DNA of 64,000 bases from Chryseobacterium sp. KACC 21268 (lineage in GTDB: Bacteria > Bacteroidota > Bacteroidia > Flavobacteriales > Weeksellaceae). Location of the stretch: contig CP117875.1 in the NCBI GenBank assembly GCA_028736075.1, positions 1,550,001-1,614,000 on the forward strand. Direction: 5' to 3'. Shown here in pieces: positions 7,003-15,889 of this stretch; position 1 is the first letter of the stretch; each line of letters begins with the position of its first letter. Position numbers and translations under genes: made by a program. The notes under the pieces are model-generated. The model saw only the letters and a list, made by a program, of their open reading frames with translations. It was not told where the DNA came from and did not search any database.

Positions 7003-7659
7003 TTACACATTCATCGCCATCACAAGCAAACTGACCCTCACATTGTCTGAATTATTTATGATTTCCCAAGCGATGTTGGAACTTGTGTTTCCAGTGGTGT
7101 AAACATCATCGATCAATAATAGATGCTTATCACGGATCTTCTCGGTCAGTTGGTAAGCATTTTTTGTTTTTAGACGTTCGCTTTGCCCTTTCTTTGCTTG
7201 TGCTTTGGAATGTTTCGTTCGCTGAAGAAGAGAATGACTGATCGGAATCTGAAAATGCTTTGACAACTCATTCGAGAAAATATGAAGTTGGTTGTAGCCT
7301 CTTTGTTTCAGCTTTTTGGGATGGAGTGGAACGGTGGCGATGAGGTCTGGTTTTTTGTCTTCGAAGTTGAGTTTCTCGATAGTCCATTCTGCGAGATTCT
7401 TCCCGATCTTTTCTCGGTGGTTGTATTTCAGTTGTTGGATGATCTTCTGCGCCAGACTTTCCTTTTCGTAAAGCATTAATGAAAATGCATTTTCGACCGG
7501 AAATAGGAGAGAAGCCTTTTCCTTCAAACCATTGTTTTCTGAGAATTGATGATGGGAAAAATGGATCTTGTCTTTGCAAATCTCACAGACGATCTCATTT
7601 TTGTCAATCAACTGATTGCAATCCAGACAGCGGTTTGGAAAAAGAAAATCGAGGATCAT
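7003..7659 (-). CDS. ComF family phosphoribosyltransferase-like protein
   Basis: The N-terminus carries four cysteines in two CxxC pairs (C11, C14, C25, C28), a zinc-ribbon-like element usual in ComF proteins. The C-terminal half is a type I phosphoribosyltransferase domain with the PRPP loop IDDVYTTGNT at 183-192 and the conserved RGYNQ and RTKHSKAQAKKGQSER blocks. ComF homologues take part in natural transformation in several bacteria and are widespread as housekeeping genes in Bacteroidota, where their role is less clear. The length (218) is normal. Confidence 0.92.
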   Translation of the reverse strand: MILDFLFPNRCLDCNQLIDKNEIVCEICKDKIHFSHHQFSENNGLKEKASLLFPVENAFSLMLYEKESLAQKIIQQLKYNHREKIGKNLAEWTIEKLNFEDKKPDLIATVPLHPKKLKQRGYNQLHIFSNELSKHFQIPISHSLLQRTKHSKAQAKKGQSERLKTKNAYQLTEKIRDKHLLLIDDVYTTGNTSSNIAWEIINNSDNVRVSLLVMAMNV

Positions 7660-7699
7660 AATTTGTGTTTTTGAAACTTAAAATTAGGAAATAAATCCA

Positions 7700-7736
7700 A
7701 ATTAAAAAGCCTTTCAGAAAATTCTAAAAGGCTGAT
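7700..7736 (-). terminator. Terminator of the secreted unknown gene
   Basis: On the minus strand AGCCTTT and AAAGGCT form the outer stem with AGAA/TTCT pairing inside, followed by a TTTTT run. Confidence 0.65.
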
Positions 7737-7755
7737 GTGAAAAGTTTTCGAAAAG

Positions 7756-8412
7756 TTATTCTACATTGCTTGCTTTGAACTCATTGTATTCTTTTACAAT
7801 TTGTGGGATGTCTTTCGCAGATAATTTTTTACTTTCGATTTTATCTACCAAGGTTTTATCATCGGACATAAATCTCGCAACACTTTTCTTCAAATATTTG
7901 TGAAAAGGAGAAAATGCAGAAAAGCCATCAATGTTTTCTGAAGAAAAAAAATCTCCTTCTTTTTCTTTTTCCTTTTTGATGAAATAATATACCGCCGGAG
8001 TTTCCGCTACATTATATTGCTTGTCTGAAAACTGAATATTTCCTTTTTTATCAAATGAAATATCTGCGTAAAAATATAAATCATAATAACCTGAATCTAG
8101 TTTTAACATCAAAAGAGATTCTGGCTTTTTTCTTTTTTCGTCCATAAAGACAGATACATTTTCAAATTCATAACTTTCTCCAAAAGAATCTTGAAGGCTA
8201 AATGATTTTACTAGATCAATGGAAAGTGTTTCGGTAGAAGATTTTTCGCTGCTTTTGAATTTTATTTTCTTAGCTTCTTTATCAATTTTACCATTTACAA
8301 AACCAGTTTTTGTATTTCCATCAACCATCTGAATTATTGCTTTCTGAAATTTTTGTCCAAACAGAAAGCTTGAAATAGTGAGAAGAGTTAAAATGATAAT
8401 TTTGGTTTTCAT
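7756..8412 (-). CDS. Secreted protein of unknown function
   Basis: I do not recognise a named family. The 218-residue product starts with a clear signal peptide (MKTKIIILTLLTISSFLFGQ, cleavage after about residue 19) and is otherwise soluble. It is rich in Lys, Ser and Asp, with alternating beta-strand-like stretches in the first half (KAIIQMVDGNTKTGFVNGKI) and a helical, charged C-terminus. A periplasmic or outer-envelope location is likely. It lies between comF and the glgP-like gene on the same strand, but each side has its own hairpin terminator, so it is probably transcribed alone. Confidence 0.7.
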   Translation of the reverse strand: MKTKIIILTLLTISSFLFGQKFQKAIIQMVDGNTKTGFVNGKIDKEAKKIKFKSSEKSSTETLSIDLVKSFSLQDSFGESYEFENVSVFMDEKRKKPESLLMLKLDSGYYDLYFYADISFDKKGNIQFSDKQYNVAETPAVYYFIKKEKEKEGDFFSSENIDGFSAFSPFHKYLKKSVARFMSDDKTLVDKIESKKLSAKDIPQIVKEYNEFKASNVE

Positions 8413-8449
8413 TATTTAGTTGGTTAAAATATGTTATTTTTTGGAAATT

Positions 8450-8483
8450 TACAAAAAAAGCCTTTCATATGTATGAAAGGCTT
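8450..8483 (-). terminator. Terminator of the glgP-like gene
   Basis: A 12-bp perfect stem (AAGCCTTTCATA / TATGAAAGGCTT) with a 2-base gap is followed on the minus strand by a run of seven T. Confidence 0.85.
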
Positions 8484-8509
8484 AAATTATTTATAAAATT
8501 AATGGAAGA

Positions 8510-10162
8510 TTAATAAAGTAATTTGTAATATTCATCTGCCATTCTATCACTTCCAAATTGGATTTTCACATCGTCCATTGCAGTTTGAACAATCTTTCTC
8601 CACTGGTCAGGTTTTTCGTAATATGCTGGGATGATCTCGTTTTCCAAAACATCATAAAGATTATTAAGATCGAAATTATCTTGCTCTATCGTTGGCCAGT
8701 TGTCGTAATCTGCTTTAGGAACTACGAAGGAGTTTTCTCCGTGTTTCGCAAATTCAGGGATCCAGCCATCGTCAGTTGAAAGGTTGACAGATCCATTCAT
8801 AGAAGCGGTCATCCCACTGGTTCCGGATGCTTCTCTTGGAACTCTTGGATTGTTCAGCCAGATGTCAGAACCTTGTTTTAATGATTTGCTTAATGCCAAT
8901 TCGTAGCCTGTAAGCACGGCCATATTTTTATGATTTTTGCTTTCCTCAACCAGGTTGTTGAAAGTCGAGATCGATCCATAATCCATCGGGTAAGGTTTTC
9001 CTGCCCAAATGATCTGAACTGGATGATCTTTGTTGGATAGCAATTTTCTGAAACGCTCTTTGTCTGCCAAAAGAAGGTCTGCTCTTTTGTAACCTGCGAA
9101 ACGTCTTGCCCAAACAATGGTGAGAACTTTTGTGTCAAACATATTTCCAGTTTGATCTGCTACGATTCTGAAGGCTCTTTTCTTTAGATAAGCTTTTCTG
9201 ATGTCAAATTCTTCATTGTCGCCATTTTCTTTGTGCTGATAGAGTGCTTTGTCTCCCCAATAACCAAATTCCTGAGCGTTGGTGATCGATTTGATTTCGC
9301 AGATGCCTTCATATTTGTTCCACATTTCTCTGGAAACCACGCCGTGCAACTGGGAAACACCATTTGCAACTCTCGCCATTCTCAAGGCACAAAGTGAGTG
9401 GTTGAATCTGTCGTCTTCTACACCTTCGATCTTCTTTACCTCATCGATGGTCAATCCGCAAAAATATGACATATCGTGGCAAAGGTAGATGTTGTGTTTT
9501 TCGTTTCCTGCTTCTTCTGGTGTGTGCGTTGTGAAAACTAATTTTTCTTTCACTTTGGCCAAATCACCGCCATATTTTCTTAATAAATAAAATGCCGCTG
9601 GCAATCCGTGCGCCTCGTTCAAATGGTAAACATCTCTTTCGAAATTCATCAAATCCAAAAGTTTTGCTCCACCTTTTCCTAGAAGGATGTATTGGGCAAC
9701 TTTAGTAGATTCGTTGGCGTCGTAAAGTTTATGGCAGATTGTTTTTGATAAATGGTCGTTTTCTGGTACGTCTGTGCTCAAGAAGAACATTGGACAAGTT
9801 TTGAAAGTCTCTGGAGCCAAGTACCAAACTTTTACCCAAACCGGGGCGTTGTGGATCTCGATTTGAAATTTGATGCCTGTATCTTCCAGGAAGCTGTACA
9901 TTTTTTTTGTCCAGATAGGATTCAGGGTTTGATCCATATTTCTGCTTTGGTCGTAGTAACCATATTTCCACAAAATCCCGATTCCCACGAAATCCTGTTT
10001 CAAATTGTAAGCACTTTTCATATGAGAACCTGCAAGGAATCCCAGACCGCCACTATAAATCTTAAGTGATTGGTCTATCGCGAATTCCATAGAGAAATAA
10101 GCTGTTTTCTTGGTGTAATCTGGATTGATGCTGTAAGGCATCTTGAAGTTTTTAAAATCCAT
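8510..10162 (-). CDS. glgP: Alpha-glucan phosphorylase homologue (GT35-like) lacking the PLP lysine
   Basis: The 550-residue protein aligns by motif with the short alpha-glucan phosphorylase family: AYFSMEFAI at the N-terminus, SGGLGFLAGSH, DVYHLNEAHG, FTTHTPEEAG and the C-terminal EASGTSGM block. Phosphorylases release glucose-1-phosphate from glycogen using PLP bound to a Lys in EASGTSGMK. Here the motif is EASGTSGMTASMNG, with Thr452 (ACC at 8807-8809, minus strand) at the Lys position. The enzyme may therefore not bind PLP as a Schiff base and could be a non-phosphorolytic glucosyltransferase. Orthologues with the same change probably exist in other flavobacteria (from memory). It has its own promoter and terminator. 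Confidence 0.88.
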   Translation of the reverse strand: MDFKNFKMPYSINPDYTKKTAYFSMEFAIDQSLKIYSGGLGFLAGSHMKSAYNLKQDFVGIGILWKYGYYDQSRNMDQTLNPIWTKKMYSFLEDTGIKFQIEIHNAPVWVKVWYLAPETFKTCPMFFLSTDVPENDHLSKTICHKLYDANESTKVAQYILLGKGGAKLLDLMNFERDVYHLNEAHGLPAAFYLLRKYGGDLAKVKEKLVFTTHTPEEAGNEKHNIYLCHDMSYFCGLTIDEVKKIEGVEDDRFNHSLCALRMARVANGVSQLHGVVSREMWNKYEGICEIKSITNAQEFGYWGDKALYQHKENGDNEEFDIRKAYLKKRAFRIVADQTGNMFDTKVLTIVWARRFAGYKRADLLLADKERFRKLLSNKDHPVQIIWAGKPYPMDYGSISTFNNLVEESKNHKNMAVLTGYELALSKSLKQGSDIWLNNPRVPREASGTSGMTASMNGSVNLSTDDGWIPEFAKHGENSFVVPKADYDNWPTIEQDNFDLNNLYDVLENEIIPAYYEKPDQWRKIVQTAMDDVKIQFGSDRMADEYYKLLY

Positions 10163-10200
10163 TCGTATTATAATTTTTTAAGGTCTTGTCTATATGCCTG

Positions 10201-10228
10201 CAAATATAACAATTAGTTTTTTGTACAA
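10201..10228 (-). promoter_or_regulatory. Promoter of the glgP-like gene
   Basis: On the minus strand TTG at 10228-10226, a 17-base spacer, then TATATTTG (10208-10201). This fits the Bacteroidota -33/-7 pattern and lies 39 bases before the start codon. Confidence 0.65.
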
Positions 10229-10445
10229 TGAGTTACGGACTTATAATGTGAAAAAATGTGGTTATCAAATTAAGAATTCCGCTGTCATTGCTTGTTTGTG
10301 AAGCTATATTGCTTTTGGAATGTCACTCTTTAATGGCATTTTTCATTAAGCGACTTCCCATTAATTATTAATTTTAATTCATATAAGTATTTTGTAATCA
10401 ATTATTTATTAAATTTAAACAGGTTAAATTTCTAATAAATTCAAA

Positions 10446-11225
10446 ATGATCTATTGTGAAGACCTTCAGAAAAATTTGGATGTGTATGTCGCTTCCAAAA
10501 CTTGCCAATCGGATAATATGGTAAAGTGGTACGATTCCATTGGCAACGCCAATCTGCACGAGCGCGAGGAATATCAAAAGAAAACCGAGCTCCTTTTGCT
10601 CAGTACCTTATTCGCCCATTATCCAGATATCGAGATCGAAAATTTGACAGGTGAGAGTCCGGATTTCATTATTAATTATCAGGGAAAAAGCATCGGTGTT
10701 GAAGTTTCAGAGATCATCAATCATTTTGAACTCAAGAAAAAGGAAAGTTACATCAATCATATCTTTCGAACCGTGGAAAGTTTGCTGTCAGATTATAAAA
10801 GTCTCTCTGGTATCTATTATCTCAGCATCGATTATCACCAGGAGGATTTTTACCAGCAACCAGAGCAGTTGATCAAAGAAATCTCGTCTGCAATCACCAA
10901 CAACAAGAACACGAAATTTGTCAAACATATCAGAAGAATGCCCCATCACAAGGGCGTTCTTTTGTTTTTAGAATATCGGTTTTCTCTGTTTGATGAGCTT
11001 CACTCCGAAAAAATCCGACAAGTAATTGAAAAGAAAAACAGCAAGTACAAACTTTACAATACGAAAGCCAAAGAATGCTGGCTGGTGCTCGTCTCCAATA
11101 TGTACAATATTGCTTCCCGATATACTTATATCCACGCCAAGGAAGAGTTGAAGAACATTAGCAGTCCATTTTCTAAGATTTTACATATTGAAAATCTTTA
11201 TAGTGAAATGATGGTTATAAAGTAA
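10446..11225 (+). CDS. Orphan protein with PD-(D/E)xK-nuclease-like motif
   Basis: I do not recognise a named family. The 259-residue soluble protein has ESPDFIINYQGKSIGVEVSEI at about residues 70-90. The PD...GVEV arrangement resembles the Asp and Glu of the PD-(D/E)xK nuclease fold, but the usual Lys after the Glu is absent (EVS). The C-terminal AKECWLVLVSN strand and HIENLYSEMMVIK end would fit the same fold. There is no signal peptide. It has no methyltransferase, toxin or antitoxin neighbour, so restriction or defence function is speculative. It sits between the glgP-like gene and the giant surface-protein cluster, with AT-rich flanks. Confidence 0.5.
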   Translation: MIYCEDLQKNLDVYVASKTCQSDNMVKWYDSIGNANLHEREEYQKKTELLLLSTLFAHYPDIEIENLTGESPDFIINYQGKSIGVEVSEIINHFELKKKESYINHIFRTVESLLSDYKSLSGIYYLSIDYHQEDFYQQPEQLIKEISSAITNNKNTKFVKHIRRMPHHKGVLLFLEYRFSLFDELHSEKIRQVIEKKNSKYKLYNTKAKECWLVLVSNMYNIASRYTYIHAKEELKNISSPFSKILHIENLYSEMMVIK

Positions 11226-11301
11226 TTTAGTTTGATATTACTTCTTTAGTATGAATTAATTTTTTTTATTGTTAATTATTTTTTTTATTGTAAAATAAAT
11301 T

Positions 11302-11309
11302 TATATTTG
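11302..11309 (+). promoter_or_regulatory. -7 box (TATATTTG) of giant gene 1
   Basis: Exact TAnnTTTG match, 27 bases upstream of the ATG. No well-spaced -33 TTG was found. Confidence 0.55.
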
Positions 11310-11336
11310 ATGATGATGTAAAAATATAATTCTATT

Positions 11337-14300
11337 ATGATGAAAAATTTATTTATTTATGATTGCGTAAGTATATTTCGCAATTTTGTAATTTCGTGCA
11401 TGGCTTTGTTTTGTGTGGTGAATATCTCAGCGCAAGCTTCCCTAAACTATTTTGATGATTTTGAAGGAACCAACGAATGGGTTCTCGTAAATGGTACCCA
11501 AGTTAACAAATGGCATGTGGGCGGAGCGACCTCTAGTGGATTGGGGTCCAAATCTCTTTATATCTCCAATGATAATGGATCGACGAATGGCTATAACGGA
11601 AATGCTGCCTCTGTTGTTCACGCTTATCGAGAAATCGCAATCCCTTCAGGTACTACAAATGCTACGCTCAGTTTCGATTGGAAAACGAGGGGCGAATATT
11701 TTTTGACCTATTACGATTATTTACGTGTCTGGCTCGTTCCTTTGAGCTATAACCCAACTGCAAGTACTAACATCTCGGCGTCGTCAATAAGGATACAGGT
11801 CTCTGGTTATTTTGTAGATCAACCCAATTTTGTAACATTTACCAGTACGCAAAATCTTAGCAGCTTCGCAGGTCAAACAATGAAGCTAATCTTTGAATGG
11901 ACTAATGATGGAAGTGTCGCAAACCTACCTCCGGCAGCTATAGATAATGTATCCTTGTCAGTCAACAGTTGCCTCATCAATCCATCTAATACAAATGTCT
12001 ATGATAGGATTGTTAATATGAGTCTTACCAGTTCGCTAGGAGCAACTTATTCCAATGCGACACCGACAGGGAACTCCGGTTATTTGTATACTAACAATCA
12101 ACCACCATTAGATCTTGTAAGAGGTTCGACAACAAACACGCTCACGATGACTTTCGGTACTAATGATCCTGTTGATATTCAGTATAGCGGTGCCTGGATA
12201 GATTTTAATGGGAATGGTATTTTTGAAGCGACAGAAACTATTGCAATGGCTATAGTTCCTGCTACCAGTAACGCTACGGTGACATATACGTTTTCAATCC
12301 CGGTGACTGCAGGTCTTGGGCAAAAAAGAATACGGCTGCGGGGTGGAAGTGATACTGCATACACCAATGCCGGAGCGTGTAATACCACCATCTACGGAGA
12401 CACAGAAGATTACAATGTCAACATTGTGGACTCATCCATCTCAAACAATTTTACATGGAACGGAAATGTCAATTCAAACTGGCAGATTGCTTCCAATTGG
12501 TCGCCAAATGGGGTGCCTACAACGTTTGATAATGTAATCATCAATTCCGGTGCAACAAATCTTAATATCACAGATAGCCGAGCCATCAACAACTTTACAC
12601 TGAATGGCAATCTGAATATGGCAGCAAACAGCAATCTGATAATTCGCGGGAATGTTTCTTACAATAGTGCTGCTGCTACGGCTAATCTAAACTGCGCCAG
12701 TAAAATTGAAATTAGGAGTGCTGTCTCGCAAACTATTCCGCCGCTTAACTATGGTACGCTGGATGCGGCAGGTGGAAACAGGGTTTTGTCTAGTACGGGC
12801 ACAGTTGGGATCTGCAATGTTTTTAATCCTGGAGTGGGAACTTATACCGTGACAGGAAGTACAGTGAATTTCTTCTCACCTGCTACGGGTAATGTTTTCA
12901 CTGCTCCATCTTTTACATATAATAATCTTACGATCAGCGGGACTGCAACTTACACGGTCGGGCAGGGCAATACCATTAATGTAAGAGGTAACTATTTGCA
13001 GTCTGCAGGTATTGTCAATCTAACCAACTTTACTAGCGGAAACAATACTATAAACATCGATGGCGACATGACTATCACTGGTGGTGTTTTTGATATGAAT
13101 GCCAATGCGGCTCCGGGTGCAGTCTCAACTGTTAATCTGAAAGGCGATCTTACAGTGACTGGTGGAAAACTGGATGCGTCCCTGGATAATAATTCAAATA
13201 AGATATTTAATTTTAATGGTGTAGGAAACGGTACTTCGGCAAGCCAGATTCAAAGTTTGAATGTTGCTTTTCCAGATGTTGCCCGCAATCGAAGAATTCA
13301 GTTTTACGCAAGAGCTGGCAGTTATGTGCAATTATCAAGGGATTTTGATCTTGGAGATAGATCGAGATTTTATGTGGACGGCGGTGCTGTTTTGGATTTT
13401 GGATTTACAGGAACTACTGCTAACAATATCACAGGAAACGGAAGGATTGCAACAGATTTCACTTCTGCGATAGGTGCGTATCTCAAAATCTCATCGCCAC
13501 AAGGTATTTCTGATGTTGCCGGCTCAGTTGGAAACGTGAGAACCACAAACAATCCAAACTTTGCTTATGCAACCTTCCATTACATCGGGAAAGTAAATCA
13601 AAGTATGGGAGCTGGAATTGGAACTGGAGCCAACGGTAGTGCTGTGATTGTAGAGCTTGATAATAATAACTTGGTTTTATCACCTAGCACCGCTTTCAGA
13701 CTCATCAATTTACCGAATGCTAATATCAATAATGGTCTGGGAGGTATTCTGGATATCAGAAGAGGACGGGTAGAAGAGACGGATGTCAACTTCATCTCTA
13801 CTTCAGCTATGATGAGTGCTTCCGGTATTCTCAAGATGGCTGCAGGCACAGGTTACAAGATTACCAAAGCATCATCTAATAATATTGACTCAGAGTATAT
13901 TCCTAGATTCTTCAATATGAATCTATCAGGTGGTGAGATTGAGCTGGCTTCTGCAGAAAATCAAACGCTGAGAAGTAGCAATTCTTATCAAGACATCAGA
14001 ATCTCAAATAGTGGTGTGAAAACGTTGTCTGGTAATACAAGGGTTAATAATCTGATTGCTGTCACAGGCGGTACGCTTAGAGTTCCGCTCACCTTGGATT
14101 TGGTTTCACCAGTCGTCCTTACTGCAGCAAAAGGAATTCAGAATACCGGTGGATCTGTGATTTTCGAGAATAATGCGCAACTTTTGCAGGATGCAGATGC
14201 TGTTAATACTGGCAATATCCAATACCAAAGGTTGGCTAGCAATATTAATAATCTTACGATCCAGATGGATTACTTGTACTGGAGTTCTCCGGTAGCAGGG

Positions 14301-15599
14301 CAGGGCTTGCAGGCTTTCTCTCCAGGTACGCCGGCTAACAGGCTGTATCAATATAATGAGAGTAATGATTTGTTCAATGCCGTAAATCAAACCTTAGAGC
14401 CAAACTTTGTGGCAGGAAAAGGGTATGCCTTCCGTGCAGAAAGTACAGTTGTCAATGGCAGTTCCAAGACTTATGTCTTCACCGGAACTCCAAATAATGG
14501 TAATATTAATTATGATATTAAAAGATCGGCTAATACAGGAACTGACGGATCGATGGTTCACGGTTATAACCTTATAGGAAATCCTTATCCATCGAATATC
14601 AAGTTTGATGAGTTGTATTTAGGAAACAGTTCCTTGATTTGGAACACGGCTTACTTCTGGACCAACAACAACTTTACGCCTACGCAGATTGGTTCCAATT
14701 ACTCGGCAAATAACTATGCTGTGTACAACGGGACTGGAGGTAATGCGGCAACTTATGCAGCAGGAGGTACCGGCATCCTGGCAATTCCCAACGGTATTGT
14801 AAAAGTTGGCCAAGGATTCATCGTTCAGAAAAAAAACTTTGGAACAGGAAGTCTCCAGTTTAAGAATTCTTACAGCGCAACCAACATATTACGGGTTGCG
14901 AGTAATGGAACTTTCTTCCAGAAAAGTGAGGAATCTAAAAACAGATACTGGCTCACAATGACGTCTCCTAAAGATATTGTCAATTCACTATTAGTGGGCT
15001 ATATTCCTGGTGCAACAGATGATTATGAAACCGATTATGATGGTGAATTATTCATGGTAGGTTCTGACTCGTTCTACTCAATCTTGGGTGCGAAGAAACT
15101 TGCGGTGCAGGGAAAAGTTGCAGCTTTCAGCACGGAAGATGTGGTGCCGTTGGGCATTGTCTTCTCTGCGGCTGGCAATTACACCATCACACTTCAAACG
15201 CGGGAAGGCATTTTTGATGGTGCTCAAACCATTTACCTAAGGGATAAACTACTGAACCAATACGTTAATCTAAGCAGCGATGGCAGCTACACATTCCAGG
15301 CTGCAAAAGGAACAGATGCTACACGTTTCGAGATCGTTTACAAGGAGTCTGCAGTTCTTGGAAGCTCAGATGTTTCAAAATCTGATTTCCAGGTTTACAG
15401 AGATGGAGATTCCTTTGTGGTGAAATCGTCTAAAGTTTTGGGTCAGGTTGCGCTTTATGATGCGGGAGGCAAGCTGGTTAAAAGTTATAAATCTCCGTCT
15501 AAAGATTTAAGGATTGATGTGTCTGCGCTTCCAAACGGTGTATTCATCATCAAAGCTGAAAATAGTGGCGATATGCGGACTAAGAAAATCATCAGATAA
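11337..15599 (+). CDS. Giant T9SS-exported protein 1 (GEVED + beta-helix-like, type C sorting signal)
   Basis: A 1,420-residue secreted protein. Order: signal peptide (1-33, ending VVNISAQA); a MAM/jelly-roll-like domain (38-210, DDFEGTNEWVLVNG); a GEVED domain (about 212-363, with DFNGNGIFEATE and YGDTEDYNVNI); a long beta-rich, Asn/Gly/Thr-rich stretch (365-940) beginning WNGNVNSNWQIASNWSP and resembling autotransporter-type beta-helix; then the shared C-terminal module (940-1420). That module includes YWSSPV, YNLIGNPYPSN, GFIVQ, the type C sorting block and a final strand-rich tail ending KTKKIIR. Predicted to cross the outer membrane by T9SS and attach to the surface; an adhesin role is inferred. 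No enzyme motif seen. Confidence 0.85.
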   Translation: MMKNLFIYDCVSIFRNFVISCMALFCVVNISAQASLNYFDDFEGTNEWVLVNGTQVNKWHVGGATSSGLGSKSLYISNDNGSTNGYNGNAASVVHAYREIAIPSGTTNATLSFDWKTRGEYFLTYYDYLRVWLVPLSYNPTASTNISASSIRIQVSGYFVDQPNFVTFTSTQNLSSFAGQTMKLIFEWTNDGSVANLPPAAIDNVSLSVNSCLINPSNTNVYDRIVNMSLTSSLGATYSNATPTGNSGYLYTNNQPPLDLVRGSTTNTLTMTFGTNDPVDIQYSGAWIDFNGNGIFEATETIAMAIVPATSNATVTYTFSIPVTAGLGQKRIRLRGGSDTAYTNAGACNTTIYGDTEDYNVNIVDSSISNNFTWNGNVNSNWQIASNWSPNGVPTTFDNVIINSGATNLNITDSRAINNFTLNGNLNMAANSNLIIRGNVSYNSAAATANLNCASKIEIRSAVSQTIPPLNYGTLDAAGGNRVLSSTGTVGICNVFNPGVGTYTVTGSTVNFFSPATGNVFTAPSFTYNNLTISGTATYTVGQGNTINVRGNYLQSAGIVNLTNFTSGNNTINIDGDMTITGGVFDMNANAAPGAVSTVNLKGDLTVTGGKLDASLDNNSNKIFNFNGVGNGTSASQIQSLNVAFPDVARNRRIQFYARAGSYVQLSRDFDLGDRSRFYVDGGAVLDFGFTGTTANNITGNGRIATDFTSAIGAYLKISSPQGISDVAGSVGNVRTTNNPNFAYATFHYIGKVNQSMGAGIGTGANGSAVIVELDNNNLVLSPSTAFRLINLPNANINNGLGGILDIRRGRVEETDVNFISTSAMMSASGILKMAAGTGYKITKASSNNIDSEYIPRFFNMNLSGGEIELASAENQTLRSSNSYQDIRISNSGVKTLSGNTRVNNLIAVTGGTLRVPLTLDLVSPVVLTAAKGIQNTGGSVIFENNAQLLQDADAVNTGNIQYQRLASNINNLTIQMDYLYWSSPVAGQGLQAFSPGTPANRLYQYNESNDLFNAVNQTLEPNFVAGKGYAFRAESTVVNGSSKTYVFTGTPNNGNINYDIKRSANTGTDGSMVHGYNLIGNPYPSNIKFDELYLGNSSLIWNTAYFWTNNNFTPTQIGSNYSANNYAVYNGTGGNAATYAAGGTGILAIPNGIVKVGQGFIVQKKNFGTGSLQFKNSYSATNILRVASNGTFFQKSEESKNRYWLTMTSPKDIVNSLLVGYIPGATDDYETDYDGELFMVGSDSFYSILGAKKLAVQGKVAAFSTEDVVPLGIVFSAAGNYTITLQTREGIFDGAQTIYLRDKLLNQYVNLSSDGSYTFQAAKGTDATRFEIVYKESAVLGSSDVSKSDFQVYRDGDSFVVKSSKVLGQVALYDAGGKLVKSYKSPSKDLRIDVSALPNGVFIIKAENSGDMRTKKIIR

Positions 15600-15630
15600 A
15601 TTTTTCATATTTCATATTTCATTTTTATTT

Positions 15631-15668
15631 GAAAATACACTCCATTCAGGGGTGTATTTTCGTTTTTA
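15631..15668 (+). terminator. Terminator after giant gene 1
   Basis: GAAAATACACTCC pairs with GGGGTGTATTTTC (13 bp, one wobble; loop ATTCA), followed by GTTTTTAA. Confidence 0.85.
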
Positions 15669-15865
15669 ATGAGGCGGTGTTATTTGTTGTGGTTTTGCTG
15701 ATATGTTTATTATTTAAAATAGATCTCATCATTTAATTTGGGACTGTTTAATATTTAGTAAAGGATCCATTTTTTGAATGTTAATCAAATCTGAAGTAAT
15801 TGTAAAGAGACAATTACATTTATATTAACAATTAGGAATCCCGGTTTTGTGGTGATTTGAAGGAT

Positions 15866-15873
15866 TATATTTG
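15866..15873 (+). promoter_or_regulatory. -7 box (TATATTTG) of giant gene 2
   Basis: Exact TAnnTTTG match, 16 bases before ATG 15890. It lies inside the longer open frame from TTG 15857 and therefore argues for the shorter start. Confidence 0.6.
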
Positions 15874-15889
15874 CGACCTAAGTAAACAA

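Noticed and set aside
15857-15889. Upstream TTG start extending giant protein 2 by 11 residues
   Set aside because: The extension contains the -7 box TATATTTG, and the signal peptide works from ATG 15890.
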